NCBI RefSeq assembly: GCF_000622225.1
Contig: NZ_JHWD01000019.1
Location: 1-64,000 of the forward strand
DNA from: Roseomonas mucosa ATCC BAA-692
Lineage (GTDB): Bacteria; Pseudomonadota; Alphaproteobacteria; Acetobacterales; Acetobacteraceae
Reading direction: 5' to 3'
Length of the DNA stretch: 64,000 bases
A model generated the notes under the pieces. The model did not search any database. It worked only from the letters and a program-made list of their open reading frames with translations, and had not been told where the DNA came from. Position 1 is the stretch's first letter, and each line of letters opens with the position of its first letter. Position numbers and translations under genes: made by a program. This document shows positions 26,777 to 35,382 of the stretch, one piece after another.

Positions 26777-27048
26777 GACGCGTCCATGCCCGCTTCTGAC
26801 TGGAGAAGGCCCCGGATCGGCCCCCGCCCGGGAATGGGCCCGGCGGAACGGCTGGCCGGTGCGAAGCCGTGCGGCCGGGAAGGCGCGTCCCTGTCCCGGT
26901 CGCGGGAGTTCAGGGACGGGGATGCTAGCGCGGCCGGGAGGCGGGCTTCAACGTTTCGATTTTGCACTGTTCCTTGCGGGACAGCGGGGGCCGGCGCGGG
27001 GGAGCAAGGATGGGGACCTCGCAACAACATTCATGGGAGCCCACGTCC

Positions 27049-27396
27049 ATGCGCACCACCCTCTTCGCCGCCGGCCTGGCCCTGTCGCTGCCCTTCTGGA
27101 CCATGGCCACACGGGCCGAGAGCCCGGATTTCTCCAACGATGCCTCAAGCCGGACCTTCGGCTCCGCCCGCTACGAGCGGACATCGCGCACCGATCTCGG
27201 CTCCTCGCCGACGGATTTCAGCAATACGGGGTCCAGCAGCGTCGATGCACGGTACGGCGAGGTCGCCGAGCAGATGAACACGACGGCGAACATGCCGGGC
27301 GCATCGCCCACCGACTTCAGCGAGGCCGGCTCCAGTGCCGGACGGAGCCCCGGAGCCCCGTTCCGTTCGCCGCTTCGCGACTTCGCGGAACGGTAG
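27049..27396 (+). CDS. Small secreted protein with three SPxDFSxxxSS repeats
   Basis: 115 residues. ATG 27049 starts a clear signal peptide (MRTTLFAAGLALSLPFWTMA, cleavage after TRA) and has GGGAG 9 bp upstream; an earlier in-frame ATG (27010) is possible. The mature ~90 residues contain three imperfect repeats, SPDFSNDASS, SPTDFSNTGSS and SPTDFSEAGSS, spaced about 35-40 residues, the rest polar and low-complexity. No cysteines. I know no family. Export and repeats suggest a periplasmic or surface role. Confidence 0.72.
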   Translation: MRTTLFAAGLALSLPFWTMATRAESPDFSNDASSRTFGSARYERTSRTDLGSSPTDFSNTGSSSVDARYGEVAEQMNTTANMPGASPTDFSEAGSSAGRSPGAPFRSPLRDFAER

Positions 27397-27448
27397 CCGC
27401 CGCTGCCGGACCGGGCGGTCCGCGAGGGCCGCCCCCATGGCGCCGGAG

Positions 27449-27472
27449 GGGCCGGGGAACACTCCCCGGCCC
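27449..27472. terminator. Bidirectional hairpin between convergent genes
   Basis: Perfect 10-bp stem GGGCCGGGGA/TCCCCGGCCC with a 4-base loop between the repeat protein gene and the MFS gene, whose stops face each other. Confidence 0.6.
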
Positions 27473-27514
27473 GGTTCTCCCGTTCCGCCGCCGCCGGGCG
27501 GGCCGGCTCCGGCG

Positions 27515-28813
27515 CTACTCCGCCGGGGCGGTGGCGGCGCGTTCCAGGGCGCGGTTGTGTCCCAGGACGAGGATCAGCACGATCGACATGACCGGCAGGG
27601 CGGCCAGGAAGAGCAAGCCATAGTAGTCCGCGCCGGTGCGGTCCCTGATGATGCCGAAGATCTGGGGGCCGAAATAGCCGCCGAGATTGCCGACCGAGTT
27701 GATCCAGGCGATGCCGGCCGCGGCGGCGGTGCCGCTGAGCACGGCGGTCGGCAGCGTCCAGAAGATCGGCAGGGCGGAGAAGATGCCGAAGCTGGCCAGC
27801 GCCAGGGCCAGGATCTTCAGCGTCAGGTCCGGCGTGCTGGCGGCCAGGATGAGGCCCACGGTGACGCAGAACGCGGCGAAGATCGTGCTCCACTTCCGGT
27901 CGCCGGTGCGGTCGGAGAAATAGCCCCAGAGCACCATGCTGATGGCGCCCACCGCATAGGGGAAGGCGTTGAGGAAGCCGAGCTGGACGTTGGAGATCTC
28001 GCCCACCGCCTTGAGGATCTGCGGCTGGAAGAAGCCCAGCGCGTAGAGCGGCGAGACCAGGCCGAGATAGATCAGCCCATAGCCCAGCACGCGCGGGTTC
28101 AGCAGGGTCTGCCACCATTCCATGCGGTGGACGGCCTCCCGCGTCTGCTGCTCGGCGCGGAGCTGGCGGTCCAGCCATTCCTTCTCGTCCGGCTCCAGCC
28201 ACTTCGCCTCGGCGGGACGGTCGGTCAGGTACCAGAGCACGCCGCCGGTCAGCAGCAGGGCGGGGATGGCCTCGATGATGAACATCCACTGCCAGCCATG
28301 CAGCCCCCAGATCCCGTCCATGTTCAGCAGGTAGCCCGAGATGGGCGAGCCGATGGCCGAGGAGAAGGGAATGGCGAACATGAACCAGCCGATGATCCGC
28401 CCGCGATAGGCGGAGGGGAACCAGAGCGTCAGGTAGAAGATCACGCCGGGGAAGAAGCCGGCCTCGGCGGCGCCGAGCAGGACGCGGACGATGTTGAAGC
28501 TGGTCTCGCCGGTCACGAAGGCCTGGGCGCCGGAAAGCAGGCCCCAGGTGAACATGATGCGGGCGATCCAGAGCCGCGCGCCGAAGCGGTTGAGCGCGAG
28601 GTTGCTCGGCACCTCGAAGACGAAATAGGCCAGGAAGAAGATGCCCGCCGCCGTGCCGAAGGCGGTGGCGGAGAGGCCCAGTTCGGCCCGCATCGCGGGG
28701 CCGGCGAAGCCGACGTTCACGCGGTCCAGATAGGAGATGAAGTAGCAGACGATCAGGAAGGGGATCAGCCGCCAGGCCACCTTCCGCATCGTCCGTTGCT
28801 CGACGGATGCCAT
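27515..28813 (-). CDS. MFS transporter, anion:cation symporter (ACS) family
   Basis: 432 residues with about 12 hydrophobic segments. The family N-terminus is RLIPFLIVCYFISYLDRVNVGFA, the loop after TM2-3 contains FEVPSNLALNRFGARLWIARI, and TM5 region has RVLLGAAEAGFFPGVIFYLT. ACS carriers bring in organic anions such as tartrate, galactarate/glucarate, phthalate or nicotinate with protons. No catabolic gene is adjacent, though kdgD 12 kb away would fit a sugar acid. It is transcribed toward the shared hairpin at 27449. Confidence 0.92.
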   Translation of the reverse strand: MASVEQRTMRKVAWRLIPFLIVCYFISYLDRVNVGFAGPAMRAELGLSATAFGTAAGIFFLAYFVFEVPSNLALNRFGARLWIARIMFTWGLLSGAQAFVTGETSFNIVRVLLGAAEAGFFPGVIFYLTLWFPSAYRGRIIGWFMFAIPFSSAIGSPISGYLLNMDGIWGLHGWQWMFIIEAIPALLLTGGVLWYLTDRPAEAKWLEPDEKEWLDRQLRAEQQTREAVHRMEWWQTLLNPRVLGYGLIYLGLVSPLYALGFFQPQILKAVGEISNVQLGFLNAFPYAVGAISMVLWGYFSDRTGDRKWSTIFAAFCVTVGLILAASTPDLTLKILALALASFGIFSALPIFWTLPTAVLSGTAAAAGIAWINSVGNLGGYFGPQIFGIIRDRTGADYYGLLFLAALPVMSIVLILVLGHNRALERAATAPAE

Positions 28814-29066
28814 GTGTTTCCTCCAATGCCCCCCGTTCTGCGATGCCCTCCCGGCGATGCGGGAAAGGCGCTCTCGGGGAGACGCTTGAAAAGGACGCTA
28901 TCAGCCGTCGCGGGGGACGGAAAGCGGCAAGCGGCGGGCGGGATAGCCTCATCCCGGAACGGCCACTCCACCAGGGCGGCAGGCGGAACACCGGCCTCCA
29001 TTCCATCAATGCCGCCCGGCCGGGCGCCGCCACGGAAAGCAGGATTGGCGGCGCGCCGAAGACGCC

Positions 29067-29516
29067 CTATCCGCGCACCGCCCGGGCAGGAACCTCCAAG
29101 GGGTCGGGGCCATAGCGGTTCGGGCCCCGGATGCCGTCGCGGCAGCACAGGCTGATGAACAGCCACAGCCAGCCGATGAGAGGCAACAGCAGCAGGAGGT
29201 TCCACCAGCCGCTGCGCCCCCGGTCGTGCCACCTCTTCGTCATGCCCGCGAGGCCGGGCAGCCAGGAGAGCCATAGCCACACGCCGGTGATCGGCCCACC
29301 GGGGTAGAAGACGTAGCTCTGCTCGAAGCGCCAGGCCTCCGCGGCCTGCACCGCGGGGATAGGCGAGGGCACCGGCTGCCAGGTTGGCGCGCCGAAGATC
29401 GCCGCGTCCAGCCCGACGAAGAGCCAGTACAGGACGAAGAGCGGCAGGATATAGGCCATCCAGTAGCGACCGAGCGATACCCGCCCCCGGAAGCTGACCC
29501 AGCGCAGCAGCAGCAC
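29067..29516 (-). CDS. DUF805 membrane protein
   Basis: 149 residues from a GTG with GGAGAG 6 bp upstream. Three or four hydrophobic segments are present. The family pattern is visible: WVSFRGRVSLGRYWMAYI at the start, MTKRWHDRGRSGWW before a hydrophobic pair, and the GPNRYGPDP ending. DUF805 proteins are small inner-membrane proteins of unknown function. Divergent from the TonB-dependent receptor operon. The 253 bp downstream (28814-29066) hold no recognised gene. Confidence 0.85.
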   Translation of the reverse strand: MLLLRWVSFRGRVSLGRYWMAYILPLFVLYWLFVGLDAAIFGAPTWQPVPSPIPAVQAAEAWRFEQSYVFYPGGPITGVWLWLSWLPGLAGMTKRWHDRGRSGWWNLLLLLPLIGWLWLFISLCCRDGIRGPNRYGPDPLEVPARAVRG

Positions 29517-29706
29517 GATTCTCTCCGATCGGATGCCTCGTCCACCAACTTCTGGGCAGGGTCAACCTCCAGTTGCCCGGCGGCGTGCTCCTGAGCGTCC
29601 CGCCTCGTCCCGGCAATCCGGCCGGACAGCCCGGGATGGCCCCCCCTTCCTTGCACGGCAAACCAATTCGCATCCGGCAGTGGACTTAAATGACAAGCCT
29701 GTTATG

Positions 29707-29727
29707 TGATACTGATTATTAGTATCA
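29707..29727. promoter_or_regulatory. Fur-like palindrome upstream of the siderophore receptor
   Basis: Perfect inverted repeat TGATACT-N7-AGTATCA in an AT-rich stretch, 22 bp upstream of the receptor's GTG start. The TGAT-A half sites and 21-bp span resemble Fur boxes. It also lies in the divergent gap with the DUF805 gene. Another iron regulator with a similar AT-rich site cannot be excluded. Confidence 0.6.
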
Positions 29728-29748
29728 TACACTCTGGGGGAAGTTTCA

Positions 29749-32025
29749 GTGCCGCGCCGCCTCGTCACGCCCTGCTGCCGACGCAGCAGCGTCTCTCCGC
29801 TCGTCCTGCTCGCCGCCGTCGCCATCCCCACGAACCTTGCCAGGGCACAAGACGCCGGAAGCACCACCGTCACGCTGCCGGAAGTCAGTGTGCAGGGCCG
29901 GACGGAGACCGGCTCCAGCCCGGTGCGCGGATTCGTGGCCGGGGTCAGCGCCTCCGGCACCAAGACCGACACGCCGATCATCGAGACGCCGCAGTCGATC
30001 TCCGTGATCACCGCCGACGAGATCCGGGCGCGCGATGCGCTGAACCTGAACCAGGCGCTGCGCTACACGACGGGGGTGGTGCCGGAGACGCGCGGCTCGG
30101 CGGCCGTGCGGCTCGACCAGATGACGATCCGCGGCTACTCCCCGGCGCAGTTCCTGGACGGCATGCGGCTCGCCGGCGGGCGTGACGCCAATCCCAGCCT
30201 CGACACCTACCGGCTGGAGCGGATCGACGTCCTGCGCGGCCCGGCCTCGGTCCTGTTCGGCACCACGCCGCCCGGCGGGCTGATCAACGCCGTCAGCAAG
30301 CGGCCCACCGAGGAGCGGATCAGGGAGGTGCTGCTGCAGGCGGGCACGCGCGACTATGTCCGCTTCGCGGGCGATGTCAGCGGCAAGCTGGACGAGCGGG
30401 GAGAGTGGCTCGGGCGCTTCATCGGCTCCTATGCCGAGGGCGATGGCGAGCTCGACGAGACACGGGTGCGGCGGTACTTTTTCACCCCCTCGCTGACCTG
30501 GCGCCCGGATGCCGATACGCGCATCACGCTGCTCGGACACTACCAGCGCGACCCGGAGGCCGGCTCCTATGGCGGCGTGCCGGCCTGGGGCTCGGCGCTG
30601 CCCAATCCGAACGGGCGGATCCGCATGCGCTACTACGACGGCGACCCGGATTTCGAGCGCCTGAACCGCGAGCACTACCAGATCGGCTATCTGGCGGAGC
30701 GTCGGATCAACGACGTCTTCACCGTGCGGCAGAACTTCCGCTACATGCACACGAAGGGGACGTACCGCAGCCTCTACGGCTCGGCGGTGACACCGGACAT
30801 GCTGCAGACGGTCCGCTCGGTCTACGGCACGGACGCGGATTTCGACGTCTTCAACATCGACAACCAGGTCCAGGCGAATTTCGACACCGGGCCGGTGCAG
30901 CACACGGTCCTCGCCGGCTACGACTACACGCGCATCCTGCAGGACACCTATACCGGCTCCACCGCCTACAACACGGCGGCGGGCGCCAGGATCCGGCGGC
31001 AGAGCCTGTTCGACCCGATCTACCGCGGACAGAACACCGTCTGGCCGGGCTTCAGCACCTATTCCAGCCAGCGCACCAACCAGAGCGGCGTTTATCTCCA
31101 GGACCAGTTGAAGCTGGGCAAGCTGGTCGTCCTGCTCGGCGGTCGGCGCGACTGGTACGACGCCACCACCGAGAACCGGTCGGTGGCGACGGACCGGCTG
31201 ACCAGCAACCCGCGCCAGACGAACGACGCCTATACCGGCCGCGCCGGGGCCGTGTACCTCTTCGACAACGGCCTCGCGCCCTATGTCAGCTACACGGAAG
31301 GCTTCGAGCCATCGAGCGGCACGGACCGTTTCCTGAAGCCCTTCGAGCCCATCACGTCGCGCCAGTACGAGGCCGGGCTGCGCTACGCACCGCCCGGCAG
31401 CGGGCTGCTGTTCAGCGCCGCGGTCTATGACCTGGTGCGGCAGAACGTGCTGACCACGGACCCGGTCAACCCGAACTACAGCGTGCAGGCGGGCGAGACA
31501 CGCTCGCGCGGCGTCGAGCTGGAGGCCAAGGGCGAGCTGGGGAACGGGCTGAGCTTCACCGCCGCCTATGCCTATCTCGACATGGAATACACCAAGAGCA
31601 ACACCACGACGCGGCGGGACTACGGGATCTATCCGGCGGTGGCGGGCTCGACCGGCCCCACGGTGAGCCTGGAGGGGAAGGTGCCGTATGCGCAGCCGAA
31701 GCACACCGCCTCGGCCTGGCTCGACTACACCGTGCCGGCGGAAAGCGGCTTCCTGTCCGGGCTCGGCCTGGGCGGCGGCGTGCGCTATCTCGGCCCGAGC
31801 TGGGGCGACGACGCCAACACCTTCAAGGTGAAGGGCGTGACGCTGTTCGACGCGGCCCTGCGCTACGACCTCGGCCAAGCGATGCAGGAGCTGAAGGGCA
31901 TGCAGGCGGCGGTGAACATCGATAACCTCGCCGACACGCGCTATGTCTCGAGCTGCTCCGGCTATGCTTGGTGCTGGTACGGCTATGGCCGCACGGTCAC
32001 CGGCTCCGTCCGGTATCGCTTCTGA
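29749..32025 (+). CDS. TonB-dependent siderophore receptor
   Basis: 758-residue outer-membrane receptor starting at GTG with GGGGGAAG upstream. A signal peptide (about residues 1-33) is followed by the TonB-box region, then the plug domain (TDTPIIETPQSISVITADEI, LNQALRYTTGVVPETRG, RGYSPAQFLDGMRLAGG, LERIDVLRGPASVLFGTTPPG). A 22-strand barrel ends in RTVTGSVRYRF with the terminal Phe. The plug motifs are those of the ferrichrome/hydroxamate-type FhuA/FpvA clade. There is no extra signalling domain, so no sigma/anti-sigma control. First gene of a four-gene iron operon. Confidence 0.95.
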   Translation: MPRRLVTPCCRRSSVSPLVLLAAVAIPTNLARAQDAGSTTVTLPEVSVQGRTETGSSPVRGFVAGVSASGTKTDTPIIETPQSISVITADEIRARDALNLNQALRYTTGVVPETRGSAAVRLDQMTIRGYSPAQFLDGMRLAGGRDANPSLDTYRLERIDVLRGPASVLFGTTPPGGLINAVSKRPTEERIREVLLQAGTRDYVRFAGDVSGKLDERGEWLGRFIGSYAEGDGELDETRVRRYFFTPSLTWRPDADTRITLLGHYQRDPEAGSYGGVPAWGSALPNPNGRIRMRYYDGDPDFERLNREHYQIGYLAERRINDVFTVRQNFRYMHTKGTYRSLYGSAVTPDMLQTVRSVYGTDADFDVFNIDNQVQANFDTGPVQHTVLAGYDYTRILQDTYTGSTAYNTAAGARIRRQSLFDPIYRGQNTVWPGFSTYSSQRTNQSGVYLQDQLKLGKLVVLLGGRRDWYDATTENRSVATDRLTSNPRQTNDAYTGRAGAVYLFDNGLAPYVSYTEGFEPSSGTDRFLKPFEPITSRQYEAGLRYAPPGSGLLFSAAVYDLVRQNVLTTDPVNPNYSVQAGETRSRGVELEAKGELGNGLSFTAAYAYLDMEYTKSNTTTRRDYGIYPAVAGSTGPTVSLEGKVPYAQPKHTASAWLDYTVPAESGFLSGLGLGGGVRYLGPSWGDDANTFKVKGVTLFDAALRYDLGQAMQELKGMQAAVNIDNLADTRYVSSCSGYAWCWYGYGRTVTGSVRYRF

Positions 32026-32036
32026 CCGTGGCGGCG

Positions 32037-32372
32037 ATGCGGCGGGGCGGCACCCTTCCCTCCGTCCCCTGGCTGCGGCCCGTCAGGGAGATGGGGCCGG
32101 AGGGACGCCGCAGGCTGGATATCCTCCTGCGCGTCCTGGCGGCCCTGCCCGGCGGCTATGCCCTGTCCGCCCTCTTCGCCACCGCCGTCGCCACGCTGCC
32201 CATGGCGCGCATGGACGCGGTGCTGGCGGGGATGATGGGGAGCTTCGCGGTCCATGCCGGCGCGATCGTCTGGGTCTTCGCCGCGGGCTCGGCCCTGCGC
32301 GCCTGGATCGGCCTCGCCCTCGCGGCGGCGCCGCTTCTCGGCCTGCTCCTGCTTCAGGGGGGTGCATCGTGA
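32037..32372 (+). CDS. Small inner-membrane protein of iron-uptake operon (DUF3649-like)
   Basis: About 111 residues; a GTG at 32028 is an alternative start. A basic N-terminus (LRPVREMGPEGRRRLDILLRV) leads into three hydrophobic segments (LAALPGGYALSALFATAVAT, MDAVLAGMMGSFAVHAGAIV, LALAAAPLLGLLLL). Position and topology match the DUF3649 proteins found between TonB-dependent receptors and PepSY reductases in several Proteobacteria. The name rests mainly on this context. Its stop overlaps the next GTG (GTGA). Confidence 0.75.
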   Translation: MRRGGTLPSVPWLRPVREMGPEGRRRLDILLRVLAALPGGYALSALFATAVATLPMARMDAVLAGMMGSFAVHAGAIVWVFAAGSALRAWIGLALAAAPLLGLLLLQGGAS

Positions 32373-33949
32373 AGGACGGGTTCCGCCAGTGCATGGCCTG
32401 GCTGCACACCTGGTCTGGCCTGCTGGTCGGCTGGGTCCTCTTCGCCGTCTTCCTGACCGGCACGGCCGCCTATCTGCGGCCCGAGATCTCCTACTGGATG
32501 CGGCCGGAAATCGTGCGCTCCACCACCGGCACCCAGGACGCGGCCGTCGCAGCCATGGCCTATCTGCAGGCCGAGGCCCCGCGCTCGCCCGCCTGGTTCA
32601 TCACCCTGCCCGACGAGCGGGAAGGCGTGACCCGCGTCGCCTGGAGGGCGCCGGCGGCCTCCGGGCGCGGCTTCCGGAGCGCGCTGCTCGATCCCGCCAC
32701 CGGCCGGCCGGCCGAGGTGCGGGACACCATGGGCGGCGACTTCTTCTACCGCTTCCATTTCGAGCTGCACTACATGAGCGTGCTGTGGGGGCGCTGGATC
32801 ATCTGCGTCTGCACGCTGTTCATGCTGGTGGCCATCGTCAGCGGCGTCATCACCCACCGCCGCATCTTCGCCGACTTCTTCACCTTCCGCCCCGGCAAGG
32901 GCCAGCGTTCCTGGCTGGACGCGCACAATCTCGGCGCCGTGCTCGCGCTGCCCTACCACCTGATGATCACCTATACGGGGCTGGTCATCTTCATGCTGAT
33001 GCTCATGCCCTGGGGCATCGACCGCTCCTATCCCGGGGGGCGCAACGCCTTCGGCGCCGACCTCTTCGGCAGCCCGCCCGCCGCCCGCCCGTCCGGGCAG
33101 GCGGCGCCTCTGGTTCCGCTGGCGCCGCTGCTGGAACAGGCCACGCAGCGCTGGCAGGGCGGGCAGGTGGGGCGCATCACGGTGACCAATGCCGGCGACG
33201 CCAGCGCCACGGTCCAGCTGGTCCGGCGCGATGCCGACCGCATCTCCACCGCCATGCAGAGCCTGCTCTTCGAGGGCGCGACCGGCAGGCTGATCTCCGC
33301 CCAGGACCAGGCGAGCGCCGTGATGGAAACGCGGGGCGTGATGTATGGCCTGCATCTCGGCCGTTTCGCCGGCCCCCTGCTGCGCGGCCTGTTCATCCTG
33401 TCCGGCCTCGCCGGCACGGCGATGGTGGCCACGGGCTGCCTGCTTTGGGCCGTCAAGCAGCGGCAGCAGGCTGCGAAGACGGGCGGGCCGGGCCTGGGCA
33501 CGCGGCTGGTCGAGCACCTGAACCTCGCGGCCATCGGCGGCCTGCCCGTGGCCATGGGGGCCTTCCTCTGGGCCAACCGGCTGCTGCCGGCCGGAATGGA
33601 CGGGCGCGCCGGGTGGGAGATCCATGTCTTCTTCATCGCCTGGGGCGCCTGCCTCCTGCACCCGCTGCTGCGGCGCGGACGGCGGGGCTGGGTGGACCAG
33701 TTCACCCTGGCAGCCCTGCTCTTCGCGGCCCTGCCAGCCGGGAACCTGCTGCTGGGGCAACGCCCCCTGCCGGAGACCCTGGCCCAGGGGGACTGGGTGC
33801 GCGCCTGGTTCGATCTCGGCCTGCTGGCCTTCGGCCTGGGCCTGGGCGCCATCGCCTGGAAGGTGGCTCGGCACCGCGCCGCGCCGCCAAGGCCGCGGAC
33901 CGCCCAAGGCACCCCGCCGGCAACCCTCCCCGCGAAGGCCGGATCATGA
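32369..33949 (+). CDS. PepSY-domain membrane protein, probable siderophore-iron reductase
   Basis: 526 residues from a GTG overlapping the preceding stop. Family-typical start FRQCMAWLHTWSGLLVGWVLFAVFLTGTAAY (TM1), a periplasmic PepSY region, FHFELHYMSVLWGRWIICVC (TM2) with membrane histidines, and HNLGAVLALPYHLMITYTGL (TM3). Then a second periplasmic part, LHLGRFAGPLLRGLFILSGLAG (TM4) and more TM segments. Histidine-rich TM helices suggest haem binding and electron transfer across the inner membrane, as for FpvG-like proteins that reduce ferric siderophores in the periplasm. The next gene overlaps as ATGA. Confidence 0.9.
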   Translation: MKDGFRQCMAWLHTWSGLLVGWVLFAVFLTGTAAYLRPEISYWMRPEIVRSTTGTQDAAVAAMAYLQAEAPRSPAWFITLPDEREGVTRVAWRAPAASGRGFRSALLDPATGRPAEVRDTMGGDFFYRFHFELHYMSVLWGRWIICVCTLFMLVAIVSGVITHRRIFADFFTFRPGKGQRSWLDAHNLGAVLALPYHLMITYTGLVIFMLMLMPWGIDRSYPGGRNAFGADLFGSPPAARPSGQAAPLVPLAPLLEQATQRWQGGQVGRITVTNAGDASATVQLVRRDADRISTAMQSLLFEGATGRLISAQDQASAVMETRGVMYGLHLGRFAGPLLRGLFILSGLAGTAMVATGCLLWAVKQRQQAAKTGGPGLGTRLVEHLNLAAIGGLPVAMGAFLWANRLLPAGMDGRAGWEIHVFFIAWGACLLHPLLRRGRRGWVDQFTLAALLFAALPAGNLLLGQRPLPETLAQGDWVRAWFDLGLLAFGLGLGAIAWKVARHRAAPPRPRTAQGTPPATLPAKAGS

Positions 33950-34302
33950 CCGGCCTGAGCTTGGCCCCGCTGAGCTTGGCCCCCCTGAGCTTCACCCTGG
34001 CCTATGCCGGCTTCACCGGGCTCTGCCTGGCGATGGAGCGCCACCACGAGCAGGTCTTCGGGGTACGGCGTATCCCCCGGCGGCGGCGCCTCGGCCTTGC
34101 CGCCGGCGGATGGCTGCTACTGGCGGGATCGCTCCTGCCGCTGCTGCCCACCCATGGGGCCGGGCCCGGCATCACGCTCTGGCTCGGCCTGCTGACCGCG
34201 GCAGCGCTGATGCTGGCCTTGCTGCTGTCCTACGCCCCGCGCCTGGTGATCGCCCCGGCCGTTGCCGCCCTGGCCGGATCGGCCCTGCTGCTCATGGCAT
34301 GA
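33946..34302 (+). CDS. DUF3325 small membrane protein
   Basis: 118 residues with three hydrophobic segments. The segment FTGLCLAMERHHEQVFGVRR near residue 20 is the DUF3325 hallmark. Last gene of the receptor / small membrane protein / PepSY / DUF3325 operon. An accessory role to the PepSY reductase is inferred from recurrent co-occurrence. Near-identical N-terminal peptides SLAPLSLAPLSF reflect a short internal repeat. Confidence 0.85.
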   Translation: MTGLSLAPLSLAPLSFTLAYAGFTGLCLAMERHHEQVFGVRRIPRRRRLGLAAGGWLLLAGSLLPLLPTHGAGPGITLWLGLLTAAALMLALLLSYAPRLVIAPAVAALAGSALLLMA

Positions 34303-34303
34303 T

Positions 34304-34332
34304 GGCCCCGGCGGACCGTGCCGGGCGGGGCC
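34304..34332. terminator. Hairpin ending the iron operon
   Basis: GGCCCCG/CGGGGCC 7-bp stem with a longer GC-rich loop that can pair further, directly after the DUF3325 stop and before the convergent NYN gene. Confidence 0.4.
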
Positions 34333-34342
34333 GTGCCCGGTA

Positions 34343-35269
34343 TCAGTCTCGGGAGACGGGCGGATGCCGGGCGGGATCGCGCAGCCAGCCTCCGCCGGCG
34401 CCGGGGATGAGTTCGAGGCGCGGGTCGCCCGCGGTGGCCAGCAGGCGGCCCAGGCTGCCGGCACCGCCATAGGCCGAGCTCCGCAGCATCGGCCCCAGCC
34501 GTGCCTGCAGGCGCTTGCCCAGGGCCGGCAGGTGCAGCGGCGCAGGGGCGTGGGCAAGCTCCTCCATCACCAGCGACAGGATGGCCTCGCGCGGGGCGGC
34601 GGGGTCGCCTCCCGGAATGTCCAGCCCACCCTGCTCCGGGACCGGCGGTGGCCCGCCGGCCGCGGGGGGTGTCGCCTGGGCGGGGGTGGCACGCCTCTCC
34701 TGGCTCCAGCCCAGGGCCTGCCCGACGAAGACGTCGCTGCCGACCACCTCGTCGGCCGCGGCGCGGTAGGCTTCGGCGGCGTTGCCGACCGCGACCACGA
34801 CGGTGCGCCGGTCATGCGCGCGCAGACGGTGCAGCACCGGCGTGAAGTCGGCATCGCTCGACACCAGCACGAACTCGTCGAAGCGCGTGGCGTGGCCAAG
34901 CGCATCCAGAACGTCCATGACCAGCACGATGTCGGCGCTGGTCTTGCCGCCACGGGTCAGCGGCGGGCATTCGGTGATCTGGAACCCCGCGCGCACCAGC
35001 TTGTCGCGGAAGCTGCCGAAGAACACCCGCTCGCCATCGGGCAGAACCAGGGAGCCGACCGGATTGAGATAGCAGCGCCGCACAAGGATACGCCGCTGCA
35101 CGGTGGGCGGCGTCATGCCGCGTCCCGGCTGCGGCGCGTGACGCTGCGCGATCCAGTCGAGCCAGCGTCCGGGCTCGGCCACGAAGATTTCCGCCGCCTC
35201 GGGTGCCTGCAGGCAGAGCGCGCTGAAGACGTTGTCGAAATCGATGAAGAGCGCGACCCGCTGTTCCAT
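34343..35269 (-). CDS. NYN-domain (LabA/DUF88) nuclease-like protein with LOTUS domain
   Basis: 308 residues. The NYN (PIN-like) domain starts at once with VALFIDFDNVFSA. It continues with acidic residues in KTSADIVLVMDVLD and VLVSSDADFTPVLHRLRAH, the set expected for a metal-dependent RNase. A Pro-rich linker follows, then an OST-HTH/LOTUS-like domain ([39 protein letters not shown]), an RNA/RNP-binding winged helix. The frame is open 73 codons upstream, but MEQRVALFIDFDN is the natural start. RNA cleavage or RNA-guided regulation is plausible but unproven. Confidence 0.87.
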   Translation of the reverse strand: MEQRVALFIDFDNVFSALCLQAPEAAEIFVAEPGRWLDWIAQRHAPQPGRGMTPPTVQRRILVRRCYLNPVGSLVLPDGERVFFGSFRDKLVRAGFQITECPPLTRGGKTSADIVLVMDVLDALGHATRFDEFVLVSSDADFTPVLHRLRAHDRRTVVVAVGNAAEAYRAAADEVVGSDVFVGQALGWSQERRATPAQATPPAAGGPPPVPEQGGLDIPGGDPAAPREAILSLVMEELAHAPAPLHLPALGKRLQARLGPMLRSSAYGGAGSLGRLLATAGDPRLELIPGAGGGWLRDPARHPPVSRD

Positions 35270-35382
35270 GGCGCCGCCCCTGGAAGAGAAGTGGGTCACA
35301 GGTGTTGCCGCCCGGATGGCCCTGTCATGCGTGATGCTCCAGCAATGGCTGGCGAGCGTATCACGAAATGACGGGGTGGCCC

